DNA from: Flavobacterium hydrophilum
Lineage (GTDB): Bacteria > Bacteroidota > Bacteroidia > Flavobacteriales > Flavobacteriaceae
Length of the DNA stretch: 64,000 nucleotides
Direction of reading: 5' to 3'
Assembly: GCF_003202405.1 (NCBI RefSeq)
Contig: NZ_QJHL01000009.1
Coordinates: 1 to 64,000 of the forward strand
Part shown: positions 1 through 8,007 of the stretch, piece by piece
Layout: the number at the start of each line of letters is the position of its first letter
Position numbering within the stretch: position 1 is the stretch's first letter
Notes under the pieces: generated by a model
What the model saw: the letters and a program-made list of their open reading frames with translations, nothing else
Told to the model about the DNA's origin: nothing
Databases searched by the model: none
Made by a program: the position numbers and the translations under genes

Positions 1-126
1 CTAAGAATCTAAGAATCTAAGAATCTAAGAATCTAAGAATCTAAGAATCTAAGAATCTAAGAATCTAAGAATCTAAGAATCTAAGAATCTAAGAATCTAA
101 GAATCTAAGAATCTAAGAATCTAAGA
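1..126. repeat. 8-bp tandem repeat array (CTAAGAAT)n
   Basis: Fifteen perfect head-to-tail copies of CTAAGAAT fill positions 1-120, followed by a broken sixteenth copy that decays into related sequence (GTCTAAAATC, AATCTAAAAT) up to about 150. The array touches the window edge, so its true length is unknown. It ends about 30 bp before the start codon of the next gene and would therefore lie in or just upstream of that gene's promoter. An 8-bp unit is prone to slipped-strand mispairing; a regulatory effect is inference only. Confidence 0.95.
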
Positions 127-156
127 AGTCTAAAATCAACAATCTAAAATTTATAA

Positions 157-531
157 ATGGGGGCTTTTGTAATTAGCAGGCGATTTAACGATGAGTATAA
201 ATTTGTGTTTACTTCCAGGAAAGGAAAAGTGATATTTACAAGTTTGAGTTATGAGTTGAAGTTTGAATGTGAAGAGGATATTGAGAAGTTTAAAGTAAAT
301 ATTGATCAGGCTAAATTTTTGAAATTTAAAGGTTCCGGAGGAAAATATTTCTTTAAGTTAATGTTGGGTGAGATTCATTTTGCAACAAGCCGTAAATATA
401 CTACGGAATTGCTTTTGCAGAAAGGAATAAAAGAAATTGTTTTGTATGCTTCAAGAGCTGAGATTTTGGATTTTTCTTCCAGTGAATCGATTTTTGAAGA
501 TGAAGCGGTGGAGGAGGAGATTGAAGAATAA
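157..531 (+). CDS. DUF1508 (YegP-like) domain protein
   Basis: A 124-residue soluble protein. The first about 45 residues (FVISRRFNDEYKFVFTSRKG then a V-I-F-T-S strand) fit the DUF1508/YegP fold, a small beta-rich module usually present as two copies of about 50 residues. A second, weaker copy may run through residues 60-100. The tail is strongly acidic (EDEAVEEEIEE). No signal peptide or membrane segment is present. The molecular function of YegP-like proteins is not established. The start at 157 is the first ATG after the tandem array, and a strong terminator follows the stop codon, so this looks monocistronic. Family assignment rests on motif resemblance only. Confidence 0.65.
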   Translation: MGAFVISRRFNDEYKFVFTSRKGKVIFTSLSYELKFECEEDIEKFKVNIDQAKFLKFKGSGGKYFFKLMLGEIHFATSRKYTTELLLQKGIKEIVLYASRAEILDFSSSESIFEDEAVEEEIEE

Positions 532-536
532 AAAAA

Positions 537-569
537 AAGCGTTTTGTGAATTTCAAAACGCTTTTTTTG
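537..569 (+). terminator. Rho-independent terminator after the DUF1508 gene
   Basis: Perfect 10-bp stem AAGCGTTTTG/CAAAACGCTT (537-546 with 554-563), 7-nt loop, then a T tract. It begins 6 bp after the stop codon. Confidence 0.9.
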
Positions 570-605
570 TTGTAAATGATAAAACGAGATTTTATCGCAT
601 AAAAA

Positions 606-628
606 AAAACCATCTCTAGGATGGTTTT
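606..628 (-). terminator. Rho-independent terminator for the heptad-repeat lipoprotein
   Basis: Perfect 9-bp stem AAAACCATC/GATGGTTTT (606-614 with 620-628) around a 5-nt loop. The A run at 601-609 gives the T tract on the minus strand. It lies about 25 bp past the stop of the minus-strand gene at 654-878. Confidence 0.85.
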
Positions 629-653
629 AAAAATTTTAGAACTTAGGTTCTAA

Positions 654-878
654 TTATTTTTTTACTTCTTTAGCAGCTTCTTCTACTTTTGCAGCAGCAG
701 AATCAACAGTTGTAGCAGCAGAATCAACTACAGCAGCAGCAGAATCAACTACAGCAGCAGCAGAATCAACAGTAACTGCAGTAGAATCTACAGTTTCAGT
801 AGCTGCAGCGTCAGCTTTTTTACAAGATACAACAGTTAAAACAGCAACAACAGCTAAACTTAAAAATACTTTTTTCAT
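654..878 (-). CDS. Small Ala/Val-rich heptad-repeat lipoprotein
   Basis: A 74-residue protein. Residues 1-18 are a lipoprotein signal (MKKVFLSLAVVAVLTVVS) with a lipobox Cys at 19, so it should be lipid-anchored. The mature part is almost entirely 7-residue repeats of the form T/V-V-D-S-A-A-A, five near-perfect copies followed by KVEEAAK and EVKK. The spacing is ideal for one long amphipathic helix or coiled coil, reminiscent in layout of the Lpp/YtxH type of small envelope proteins, but no homology is claimed. At the DNA level this is a roughly 21-bp tandem repeat. Monocistronic, with a clear terminator. Role unknown; a structural envelope role is inference. Confidence 0.8.
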   Translation of the reverse strand: MKKVFLSLAVVAVLTVVSCKKADAAATETVDSTAVTVDSAAAVVDSAAAVVDSAATTVDSAAAKVEEAAKEVKK

Positions 879-1220
879 CTTACTTTATTATAAAAGGTTA
901 ATTATTAATTCGAGGCAAAGATATAAATTTTTTAATATGTAAAATATTTTTTTATTTTTTTTTTAAAATATTTTCCTTCGTCACTCGATGTTGTTACTTA
1001 TCAATTAATATGCCAAAACTGACAAAACTCGCGATATTGTTATTTTTTTTGTAAATTTTATTTTTTATTGAATATTCAAAAAACATTTGGCTATTTTGGA
1101 TTGTTCGTTTGGGGTTTGTATTGCTTTTGGTTGATTATTCTGTATTAGCAAAAAAAATATAAGGGTTTGTTTTAGGTGTTTTTACGAACACCAAATGTTT
1201 AAAAACCTAAAATTGTCAAT
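879..1220. other. 342-bp AT-rich intergenic region with inverted repeats
   Basis: No gene is seen. It holds the promoter of the minus-strand lipoprotein and the 3' end of the Kdo transferase unit. A 10-bp perfect inverted repeat (AAACATTTGG at 1081-1090, CCAAATGTTT at 1191-1200) brackets 100 bp. Inside it, GGTGTT-6-AACACC (1175-1192) can form a small hairpin that could terminate the minus-strand gene at 1221. Confidence 0.5.
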
Positions 1221-2450
1221 TTATGAAATAACTTTTAGAATGGTATTTGTTGCTCCTTTATTGTTTTGAATGTATGATTGGCAAATTTTTCCTTTTTCTT
1301 CAGTAAAATCAATGTCCGTAAGTAGTCTGTCAAAGATTTGTTTTAGCTCTTCATTATTTGAAATAACCATACAGCCTCCAAGATTTACTAATTCAATAGC
1401 TTCGGCAAATTTCGAATAATTGGGGCCTATAACAATTGGGATACCAAAGGTTGCCGGTTCTAAGATATTATGAATCCCGGGATTACCAAAGCCGCCGCCA
1501 ACATAAGCGATAGTTCCGTAGCTGTAAATTTTAGTTAATAAACCAACTGTGTCTATTATGAAAACATTATAATCAGCTAAAATTTTGTTTTCTTTTTTAG
1601 AAAATAGAACAGTCTTTTTTGTAATGGCATTTTTTAGATTTTCAATTTGCTCTGCCTTAATATTATGCGGGGCAATAATAAATTTTACGGTTGTAGGCGC
1701 CTGATTGATGTATTCAATTAATAAAGTTTCGTCTTTTGGCCAGGAACTTCCAATTACAATCAGCGGTTGGTTGTTTTTGAAAGTTTCAATAAATTCCAGC
1801 GAATTATCCCGGTCTAAAATAGTATTTACACGATCAAAACGAGTATCGCCGGAAACAATTACGTTGTGAAATCCTATCGATTCAATTTTTATTTTGGAAT
1901 CTTCATTCTGAACAAAAAAGTAAGTAAAAGTTTTTAATGCCTTTCTGTAAAATCCGCCATACCATTTAAAGAACATCTGGCTGTCTCTAAAAATACCGGA
2001 AATTAAATAAACAGGTGTTCTTTGTTTTTTCAATTCTTCCAGATAATTAAGCCAAAATTCATATTTGATAAAAAATACCAGGTCTGGATGAACTAATTTT
2101 AAAAATTGTTTTGCATTGCTTTTAGTGTCTAAAGGAAGGTAAATAGTTACATCCGCAATAGTATTGTTTTTTCGGACTTCATAACCTGAAGGAGAAAAAA
2201 AAGTAATAATGATTTTATGTGAAGGGTATTTTTCTTTGATTTTTTCAATTACCGGAAGACCTTGTTCGTACTCACCCAATGAAGCTGAGTGAAACCAGAT
2301 TGTTTTGTCATCATGTTTGATTTTTTCTTCTAAAATGGAAAAAACATTTCTTCGGCCATCAACAAAAAGTTTAATTTTTGGGCTAAAAAGCGCTACTATT
2401 TTAAGGAATAAACCGGTAAGTAAAACGACTAAATTGTATAGAAAAAGCAT
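1221..2450 (-). CDS. waaA: 3-deoxy-D-manno-octulosonic acid (Kdo) transferase
   Basis: 409 residues, the usual length for WaaA/KdtA (glycosyltransferase family 30), which transfers Kdo from CMP-Kdo to lipid A precursor at the cytoplasmic face of the inner membrane. Residues 1-22 form the single N-terminal membrane anchor. The family motif HSASLGEYEQG near residues 55-65 contains the catalytic Glu. The C-terminal half has the GT-B nucleotide-sugar part (VIGSSWPKDE, then YVGGGFGNPGIHNILEPATFG near residues 316-338), intact in a family-typical way. It is transcribed away from the sugar aminotransferase gene at 2586, with a 135-bp divergent spacer. High confidence. Confidence 0.93.
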   Translation of the reverse strand: MLFLYNLVVLLTGLFLKIVALFSPKIKLFVDGRRNVFSILEEKIKHDDKTIWFHSASLGEYEQGLPVIEKIKEKYPSHKIIITFFSPSGYEVRKNNTIADVTIYLPLDTKSNAKQFLKLVHPDLVFFIKYEFWLNYLEELKKQRTPVYLISGIFRDSQMFFKWYGGFYRKALKTFTYFFVQNEDSKIKIESIGFHNVIVSGDTRFDRVNTILDRDNSLEFIETFKNNQPLIVIGSSWPKDETLLIEYINQAPTTVKFIIAPHNIKAEQIENLKNAITKKTVLFSKKENKILADYNVFIIDTVGLLTKIYSYGTIAYVGGGFGNPGIHNILEPATFGIPIVIGPNYSKFAEAIELVNLGGCMVISNNEELKQIFDRLLTDIDFTEEKGKICQSYIQNNKGATNTILKVIS

Positions 2451-2585
2451 CTGTTTAATTTTGGTGCTAAATTACGTTTCTTTCGATTATTTTCATTGTT
2501 TGAAGGTATTAAATAACTATTTTTGCTTTTCGTTTTAGAGATTTTGATGTAAATCCGAATCTTCAGATTTAAATAAGAAAGATAA

Positions 2586-3719
2586 ATGAAAAAAATTCAA
2601 ATGGTTGACTTAAAGAGTCAATACGAAAAGATAAAAGCTACTGTTGATGCTTCTATTCAGGAAGTTTTAGATACAAATACTTATATAAACGGACCTTTGG
2701 TTCATCAGTTCCAGAAAAATCTTGAAGATTATTTAGGAGCAAAACACGTTATTCCTTGTGCAAATGGAACTGATGCTTTGCAAATTGCTATGATGGGATT
2801 GGATTTAAAACCAGGCGATGAGGTTATTACGGCAGATTTTACTTTTGCGGCTACTGTTGAGGTTATTGCTTTATTGCAGTTGACGCCTGTTTTGGTGGAT
2901 GTGGATTTACATAATATGAACATCGATATTGATGCTATTAAAAGCGCCATTACGCCAAAAACAAAAGCGATTGTTCCGGTACATTTATTTGGACGTGCTG
3001 CGAATATGGATGCGATTATGGAAATTGCTGCAGAACATAATTTACATGTAATCGAAGATAATGCACAAGCAATTGGTGCTGATTATATTTCTAAGTCAGG
3101 AACAAAAAGTAAAGTAGGTGTTATTGGACATGTTGCGGCGACTTCATTTTTCCCGTCTAAAAATTTAGGCTGTTACGGAGACGGCGGAGCAATTTTTACT
3201 AATGATGATAATTTGGCGCATATTATCCGCGGAATCGTAAATCACGGAATGTATGAGCGTTATCATCATGATGTTGTTGGGGTTAATTCACGTTTAGATA
3301 GTATTCAGGCTGGAGTTTTGAATGCAAAATTGCCTCTTTTAGATGAGTACAATGCAGCAAGACGTTTGGCTGCTTCTAAATATAATGCTGCTTTTGAAGG
3401 AAATAAAAGTATTATTACGCCAGAATTTGATTCAAATGAAAATGATCACGTATTTCATCAATATGTTTTAAGGATTATTGGTGCAGATAGAAATACATTG
3501 ATGCAGCATTTACTGGATAAAGGAATTCCATGTGCGATTTATTATCCAATTCCGTTGCACTCTCAAAAAGCTTATGTAGATTCAAGATATAAAGAAGAGC
3601 AGTTTCCTGTAACGAACCAATTGGTAAAAGAAGTAATTGCGTTGCCAATGCATACCGAACTTGATGATGAGCAAATTAAATTTATAACAGATTCTGTTTT
3701 AGAATTTTTGAATAAATAA
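2586..3719 (+). CDS. DegT/DnrJ/EryC1/StrS family PLP aminotransferase
   Basis: 377 residues, normal for PLP-dependent sugar aminotransferases that aminate keto-sugar nucleotides for surface glycans. The N-terminus VDLKSQY and the motif GPLVHQFQKNLEDYLGAKHV are typical of the WbpE/WlbC-like branch that makes diacetamido-uronic acids. The PLP-binding Lys is expected in FFPSKNLGCYGDGG (near residue 197), and the EDNAQAIGA segment supplies the Asp that contacts the cofactor pyridine nitrogen. It ends in a strong terminator and sits next to waaA, consistent with envelope polysaccharide synthesis. The exact sugar substrate cannot be read from the sequence. Confidence 0.88.
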   Translation: MKKIQMVDLKSQYEKIKATVDASIQEVLDTNTYINGPLVHQFQKNLEDYLGAKHVIPCANGTDALQIAMMGLDLKPGDEVITADFTFAATVEVIALLQLTPVLVDVDLHNMNIDIDAIKSAITPKTKAIVPVHLFGRAANMDAIMEIAAEHNLHVIEDNAQAIGADYISKSGTKSKVGVIGHVAATSFFPSKNLGCYGDGGAIFTNDDNLAHIIRGIVNHGMYERYHHDVVGVNSRLDSIQAGVLNAKLPLLDEYNAARRLAASKYNAAFEGNKSIITPEFDSNENDHVFHQYVLRIIGADRNTLMQHLLDKGIPCAIYYPIPLHSQKAYVDSRYKEEQFPVTNQLVKEVIALPMHTELDDEQIKFITDSVLEFLNK

Positions 3720-3740
3720 TTGAGTTTAAAAATATATTGA

Positions 3741-3779
3741 AACCCAAATTATCAGTTTGATGATTTGGGTTTTTGTTTT
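3741..3779. terminator. Bidirectional terminator between convergent genes
   Basis: Perfect 10-bp stem AAACCCAAAT/ATTTGGGTTT (3741-3750 with 3764-3773) followed by a T-rich tract. It sits between the aminotransferase stop and the stop of the convergent META-domain gene. Confidence 0.85.
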
Positions 3780-4567
3780 TAATCTACTTTCTTGAAAATC
3801 AAAAGTTTTCCTGATGGATTAGAAAGAGTTAATCGGTTATCTTTAATGGAATAAGTGGTGGTGCTTTGAAGTGCTTTTACAAATTGATCTTCTTTATTGT
3901 TTTCCGGGCAAGCCATTAAAGTAGAGGTTATATTGTTAAATCTCAGCAGGTCTTTTTCGAAAAATAAACTTCCGTTAATTGAGTTACAGCCGCCAAATCC
4001 CATAAATCTGTTTTCTTCTGCATGAATCTCGATTCGGGGAAGTTCTTTTTGAAAATCGCTGATAAAAACTTTATATCCGTTTAATTCTTCCAAAACCCAG
4101 ATGTCGTGCAAGCGGTAATCTGTAATGTATTTTCCGCACCCATCTATTTTTTGAGCATTAGAATCTGTATTGTTTTTAATTTCTATTGAAACTTTATAAG
4201 GTGAAATTAAACCGGACATCGAATTTTGACATTCAATTTGCTGAATAGAAATTACGGCACTTGACTTTTCGTTTTTTACATTATATGTTTTTAAATTGGC
4301 GTCCATCGCTCTGCTTGGTTTCACTGTTGAAAAAACAGTACTTTCATTTCCTTTAATCAAAGACGTAAAAATAATTTGCTCTTTTCCGATTTTCAATTCC
4401 CAGAAAGGTTCATTTCCTGTTGCTTTAAAATAAATTGTATTGTCTTCAGATTTGTTCTCTGAGTGGGTATTGCTATTTGTTTCTTTAGCGTTCGAATTTA
4501 TAGAACTTTTAGATTTGCAGTTACATGCTAAAGAAGCTATAATGAGTAATATTAAGTATTTTTTCAT
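3779..4567 (-). CDS. META (HslJ-like) domain lipoprotein
   Basis: 262 residues from the ATG at 4567. A longer frame exists upstream, but only this start gives a lipoprotein signal (MKKYLILLIIASLACNC). The middle section has the F-K-A-T-G-N-E-P-F-W-E-L motif of COG3650-type periplasmic proteins. The C-terminal about 110 residues are a META/DUF306 domain with the hallmark N-R-F-M-G-F-G-G-C-N-S-I-N-G loop, also found in HslJ. HslJ homologues are linked to novobiocin resistance and heat shock in E. coli, but no activity is known here. It is divergent from nirB, and its promoter shares the region containing the nirB dyads. Confidence 0.85.
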   Translation of the reverse strand: MKKYLILLIIASLACNCKSKSSINSNAKETNSNTHSENKSEDNTIYFKATGNEPFWELKIGKEQIIFTSLIKGNESTVFSTVKPSRAMDANLKTYNVKNEKSSAVISIQQIECQNSMSGLISPYKVSIEIKNNTDSNAQKIDGCGKYITDYRLHDIWVLEELNGYKVFISDFQKELPRIEIHAEENRFMGFGGCNSINGSLFFEKDLLRFNNITSTLMACPENNKEDQFVKALQSTTTYSIKDNRLTLSNPSGKLLIFKKVD

Positions 4568-4714
4568 GTCAGATATTTTAGAATTAGAAACGGTTTTCAG
4601 GTTCTCTGTTAGGATAATAACGAATATGGCATACTTAAATTTAAGGAAAATAGTACAGATAAAGAAGTTTGTTAACAACGACTTAGCGTTTGAGGTGCTT
4701 GTACTTATTAGTAT

Positions 4715-4816
4715 TACGATAAAATACGTATTTAGAAAAATTCTAATTAATAAAAAATTTACGTAAATAAGTATTTTGTGTAAGTATAAATACTTATATT
4801 TGCGTAGTAATACTTA
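4715..4816 (+). promoter_or_regulatory. nirB promoter with dyads TAMGTA-N4-TACKTA
   Basis: The main dyad TAAGTA-TAAA-TACTTA is perfect at 4781-4796. A near copy TGCGTA-GTAA-TACTTA lies at 4801-4816, exactly 20 bp downstream, and a weaker one TACGAT-AAAA-TACGTA at 4715-4730. Isolated half-sites occur at 4760-4765 and 4768-4773. A Bacteroidota -7 element TATATTTG (4795-4802) overlaps the main dyad, 27 bp before the ATG. The same dyad type recurs at the nitrate reductase, porin and narK genes. The likely binder is the FNR-like protein encoded at 22945-23649. The overlap with the -7 box would suit repression, unless the true start site lies elsewhere. Confidence 0.65.
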
Positions 4817-4828
4817 ATTAAAGAAATC

Positions 4829-7339
4829 ATGATTAAAGTAATAGTAGTTGGAAACGGAATGGTAGGTTATAAATTCTGTGAAAAATTTATAGCAAAATCT
4901 GGGCAGGAGAATTATCAGATTACCGTATTTGGAGAAGAGCCGAGACGTGCTTATGATCGTGTTCACTTAAGTGAATACTTTGGAGGGAAAACAGCTGATG
5001 ATTTATCATTATCAACAACAGAATGGTACTCAGAAAATAATATTACTTTAAATACTTCTGAATTAATTACAGATATTAACAGAGAAGAAAAAACGATTCA
5101 TACGCATTTAGAAAAAACGCATAAATACGATTATCTAGTACTTGCAACCGGATCGTCAGCTTTTGTTCCTCCAATTGATGGAGTAGAAAAAGAAGGTGTT
5201 TTTGTATACCGAACCATTGAGGATTTGGATGCAATTATGGGGTATGCTAAAAAAATAAAACAAAAGGGTTGCAGTGAAGCAGCTGTTTTAGGCGGAGGCT
5301 TATTAGGTCTTGAGGCAGCAAAAGCAGTTCGTGACTTAGGATTAAATCCTCATGTAGTAGAGTTTGCTCCGCGTTTGATGCCAAGACAATTGGATAAAGG
5401 AGCAAGTGATATGTTGCAGTCTAAAATCGAGGAGCTCAATATTGGGATACATCTTAATAAAGCGACCCAATATATTGATGGAAAAGAATGTATAACGGGA
5501 ATGATGTTTGCCGATGATGAATTGTTAAAAGTAGACATGTTGGTTATTTCTGCCGGAATTAAACCGCGTGATGAACTGGCTAGAGTTTCGGGACTTGAAG
5601 TTGGTTTGCGAGGTGGAGTTGTGGTAAACAATCAAATGCAAACATCAGATCCTTCTATTTTTGCTATCGGTGAGGTGGCTCTTTATAATCAAAATATTTA
5701 TGGTCTTGTAGCTCCTGGATATGAAATGGCCGATGTTGCTGCAGAGCAAATCTTAAATGGTTCGAAAACCATGAGAGAAACCATCGACATGTCGACACAA
5801 TTAAAATTAATTGGTGTTGAAGTGGCAAGTTTTGGAGATCCTTTTATCGAAAATGACGAGGTAACCGCTATTATTTATGAAAATAAATTATCCGGAGTTT
5901 ATAAAAGAATCAATGTAACTAAAGATTCTAAAACATTATTAGGTGGAATTTTAGTGGGTGATTCAAGTGATTATAATTCACTTTTCCAGATTTACAACAA
6001 TGGAATGGCTTTGCCTAAAAATCCTGAAGATTTGATTTTAGGATCAAGAGACGGTTCTGAAAGCTCAGCTGTGGGAGCAATGGATTTGCCTGATACTGCT
6101 GTAATTTGTTCTTGTGAAAATGTGACAAAAGGTGCCATCTGCTGTTCTATTTTAGATGAAACCTGTTCCAGTTTTTCAGATGTTGTAAAATTGACCAAAG
6201 CGACTTCTGGTTGTGGTGGTTGTAAGCCAATGGTTTCTGATTTGGTAAAAGCGGCTCAGAAATCTATGGGTAAAGAAGTGAAAGATGTTGTTTGTGAGCA
6301 CTTTCAACATACACGTCAGGAATTATTTGATTTAGTTAAAATTAATAAATACGAGAATTTTTACGATGTTCTTGATCACCATGGAAAAGGTGATGGATGT
6401 GAGGTTTGTAAGCCTGTAATTGCTTCTATTTTCTCCAGTATTTATAATGATACTGCTAATAAACATTTAACAACACAAGATACCAACGATAGATTCCTGG
6501 CAAATATTCAACGTAATGGAACTTATTCTGTAGTGCCAAGGGTTGCCGGAGGAGAAATCACAGCTGAGAAATTAATTGTAATTGGAGAAGTAGCCAAACA
6601 ATTTGATTTGTATACCAAAATTACAGGAGCTCAACGTGTGGATTTATTTGGTGCACATTTGGATGATCTTCCAAAAATATGGAAAGTATTAATTGATAAT
6701 GGTTTTGAAAGTGGTCACGCTTATGGAAAATCATTAAGAGCTGTAAAAAGCTGTGTTGGAAACGCATGGTGCCGTTACGGAATGGATGACAGTGCCGGTT
6801 TTGCCATCGAACTTGAAAACAGATATAAAGGAATTCGTTCTCCGCATAAACTAAAAGGAGGAGTTTCGGCTTGTATTCGCGAATGTGCCGAGGCCCGTGG
6901 AAAAGATTTTGGTTTAATTGCTGTTGAAGGCGGCTGGAATCTTTACATTGCCGGAAACGGTGGAGCCAATCCAAAACATGCCGTTTTATTGGCTGAACAA
7001 ATTGACAAGGAAACTGTTATTAAATATATGGACCGTTTTTTAATGTATTATATCAGAACGGCTGGTCCGCTAATCAGAACATCAACCTGGCTGGAAAAAC
7101 TTGAAGGCGGCTTAGATTACTTAAAAGAAGTAATTATCGAAGACAGTTTAGGAATTTGCGAAACTTTAGAAGCTGAAATGCAGACTTTGGTTAACACTTT
7201 CGAATGTGAGTGGAAACAAGCTCTTGAAAAACCAAGATTATTGAAACGTTTCAGTCACTTTGTAAACTCAGATGAAAAAGATGACAACATTGCTTTTGTT
7301 CCGTTAAGAGATCAAAAAATGCCAAAAGCATGGTCATAA
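4829..7339 (+). CDS. nirB: Nitrite reductase (NADH), large subunit NirB
   Basis: 836 residues, full length for cytoplasmic NADH-dependent assimilatory nitrite reductase, which makes ammonium from nitrite. Domains in order: FAD/NAD-linked oxidoreductase (about 1-400, with VVGNGMVGYKFCE and the second dinucleotide fold AAVLGGGLLGLEAAKA), a BFD-like [2Fe-2S] domain (ICSCENVTKGAIC and ATSGCGGCKP, about 430-480) and a second similar Cys motif (GDGCEVCKP near 530), then the nitrite/sulfite reductase part with sirohaem/[4Fe-4S] cysteines (SCVGNAWCRYG and VSACIRECAEA, about 650-690). It begins the nirB-nirD-DUF4202-kinase run. Expression is probably controlled by the upstream dyads. Confidence 0.96.
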   Translation: MIKVIVVGNGMVGYKFCEKFIAKSGQENYQITVFGEEPRRAYDRVHLSEYFGGKTADDLSLSTTEWYSENNITLNTSELITDINREEKTIHTHLEKTHKYDYLVLATGSSAFVPPIDGVEKEGVFVYRTIEDLDAIMGYAKKIKQKGCSEAAVLGGGLLGLEAAKAVRDLGLNPHVVEFAPRLMPRQLDKGASDMLQSKIEELNIGIHLNKATQYIDGKECITGMMFADDELLKVDMLVISAGIKPRDELARVSGLEVGLRGGVVVNNQMQTSDPSIFAIGEVALYNQNIYGLVAPGYEMADVAAEQILNGSKTMRETIDMSTQLKLIGVEVASFGDPFIENDEVTAIIYENKLSGVYKRINVTKDSKTLLGGILVGDSSDYNSLFQIYNNGMALPKNPEDLILGSRDGSESSAVGAMDLPDTAVICSCENVTKGAICCSILDETCSSFSDVVKLTKATSGCGGCKPMVSDLVKAAQKSMGKEVKDVVCEHFQHTRQELFDLVKINKYENFYDVLDHHGKGDGCEVCKPVIASIFSSIYNDTANKHLTTQDTNDRFLANIQRNGTYSVVPRVAGGEITAEKLIVIGEVAKQFDLYTKITGAQRVDLFGAHLDDLPKIWKVLIDNGFESGHAYGKSLRAVKSCVGNAWCRYGMDDSAGFAIELENRYKGIRSPHKLKGGVSACIRECAEARGKDFGLIAVEGGWNLYIAGNGGANPKHAVLLAEQIDKETVIKYMDRFLMYYIRTAGPLIRTSTWLEKLEGGLDYLKEVIIEDSLGICETLEAEMQTLVNTFECEWKQALEKPRLLKRFSHFVNSDEKDDNIAFVPLRDQKMPKAWS

Positions 7340-7348
7340 TTAATATTT

Positions 7349-7472
7349 AACACATAGAAACATAGATTTTATAAACTCAAAAAGAATTTTATTATACAAA
7401 TAGCTATGTATCAGAAACCACTTTCTTTTGGAGTTCCTTTTCCAATGATTAAAATCTATGTTTCGATGTGTT
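7349..7472. repeat. MITE-like inverted repeat between nirB and nirD
   Basis: AACACATAGAAACATAGATT plus TT (7349-7370) is matched by its reverse complement at 7451-7472 with one mismatch in 22 bp. The two arms bracket about 80 bp with no ORF. It separates nirB from nirD, which in most bacteria are nearly adjacent. It resembles short non-coding dispersed repeats seen in Flavobacterium genomes; that recollection is not verified here. Confidence 0.75.
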
Positions 7473-7592
7473 TAAAAAAGATTTAAAATATATTAACGTT
7501 TGCTGTCCTCTTACCCTCTTTTTTACTGCGCCATCAAACTCTCTTGATTGTAAAGGGAGGGATAAGAACACAGATTTATAAATACAACCAAA

Positions 7593-7973
7593 ATGGAAGA
7601 AATTTTAAACCAATACGAAACTGTGCATCCAAGTGATGCCAAAATATGGTTCAAAGCCGGGAATGTGAGTGATTTTCCAACTAACCGTGGTGGTTGCATC
7701 AAATACAAAAATAAACAAATCGCTATTTTTAATTTTGCACGCCGAAATGAATGGTATGCTTGTCAAAACGCCTGTCCTCATAAAATGGAAATGGTATTGT
7801 CAAGAGGAATGACGGGTTCTGCTGAAGATATTCCTAAAATTGCCTGCCCAATGCACAAAAAAACATTCTCATTAGTGGATGGTTCCAACCTGAATGGTGA
7901 TGATGATTTGAAAATTGCAACATATCCAATTAAGATTGTTGAAGACGAAGTATTCGTTGGCTTTTTAGATTAA
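7593..7973 (+). CDS. nirD: Nitrite reductase (NADH), small subunit NirD
   Basis: 126 residues, a Rieske-type [2Fe-2S] fold protein that partners NirB. Both ligand pairs are intact: C-P-H in QNACPHKME and C-P-M-H in IACPMHKKTF. In E. coli NirD these ligands are missing, so this version may carry a real Rieske cluster. The spacer to nirB is 253 bp and contains an inverted-repeat insertion; no dyad of the nirB type is seen in front of nirD, so read-through from nirB or a weaker own promoter must supply it. No signal peptide, as expected for a cytoplasmic enzyme. Confidence 0.94.
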   Translation: MEEILNQYETVHPSDAKIWFKAGNVSDFPTNRGGCIKYKNKQIAIFNFARRNEWYACQNACPHKMEMVLSRGMTGSAEDIPKIACPMHKKTFSLVDGSNLNGDDDLKIATYPIKIVEDEVFVGFLD

Positions 7974-7974
7974 T

Positions 7975-7986
7975 TACGTATATTTG
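7975..7986 (+). promoter_or_regulatory. Internal -7 element with one TACGTA half-site
   Basis: TACGTA (7975-7980) runs into TATATTTG (7979-7986), a match to the Bacteroidota -7 consensus TAnnTTTG, right after the nirD stop. It would give an internal start for DUF4202 and the kinase. It also rules against the ATG at 7984, which lies inside the element. The second half of the dyad is absent. Confidence 0.45.
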
Positions 7987-8007
7987 AAAATATATTTTCA
8001 ACAAATA

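Noticed and set aside
401..613. Minus-strand ORF of 70 codons over the DUF1508 gene
   Set aside because: Antisense shadow with Lys/Pro/Phe-biased composition and a terminator hairpin inside it.
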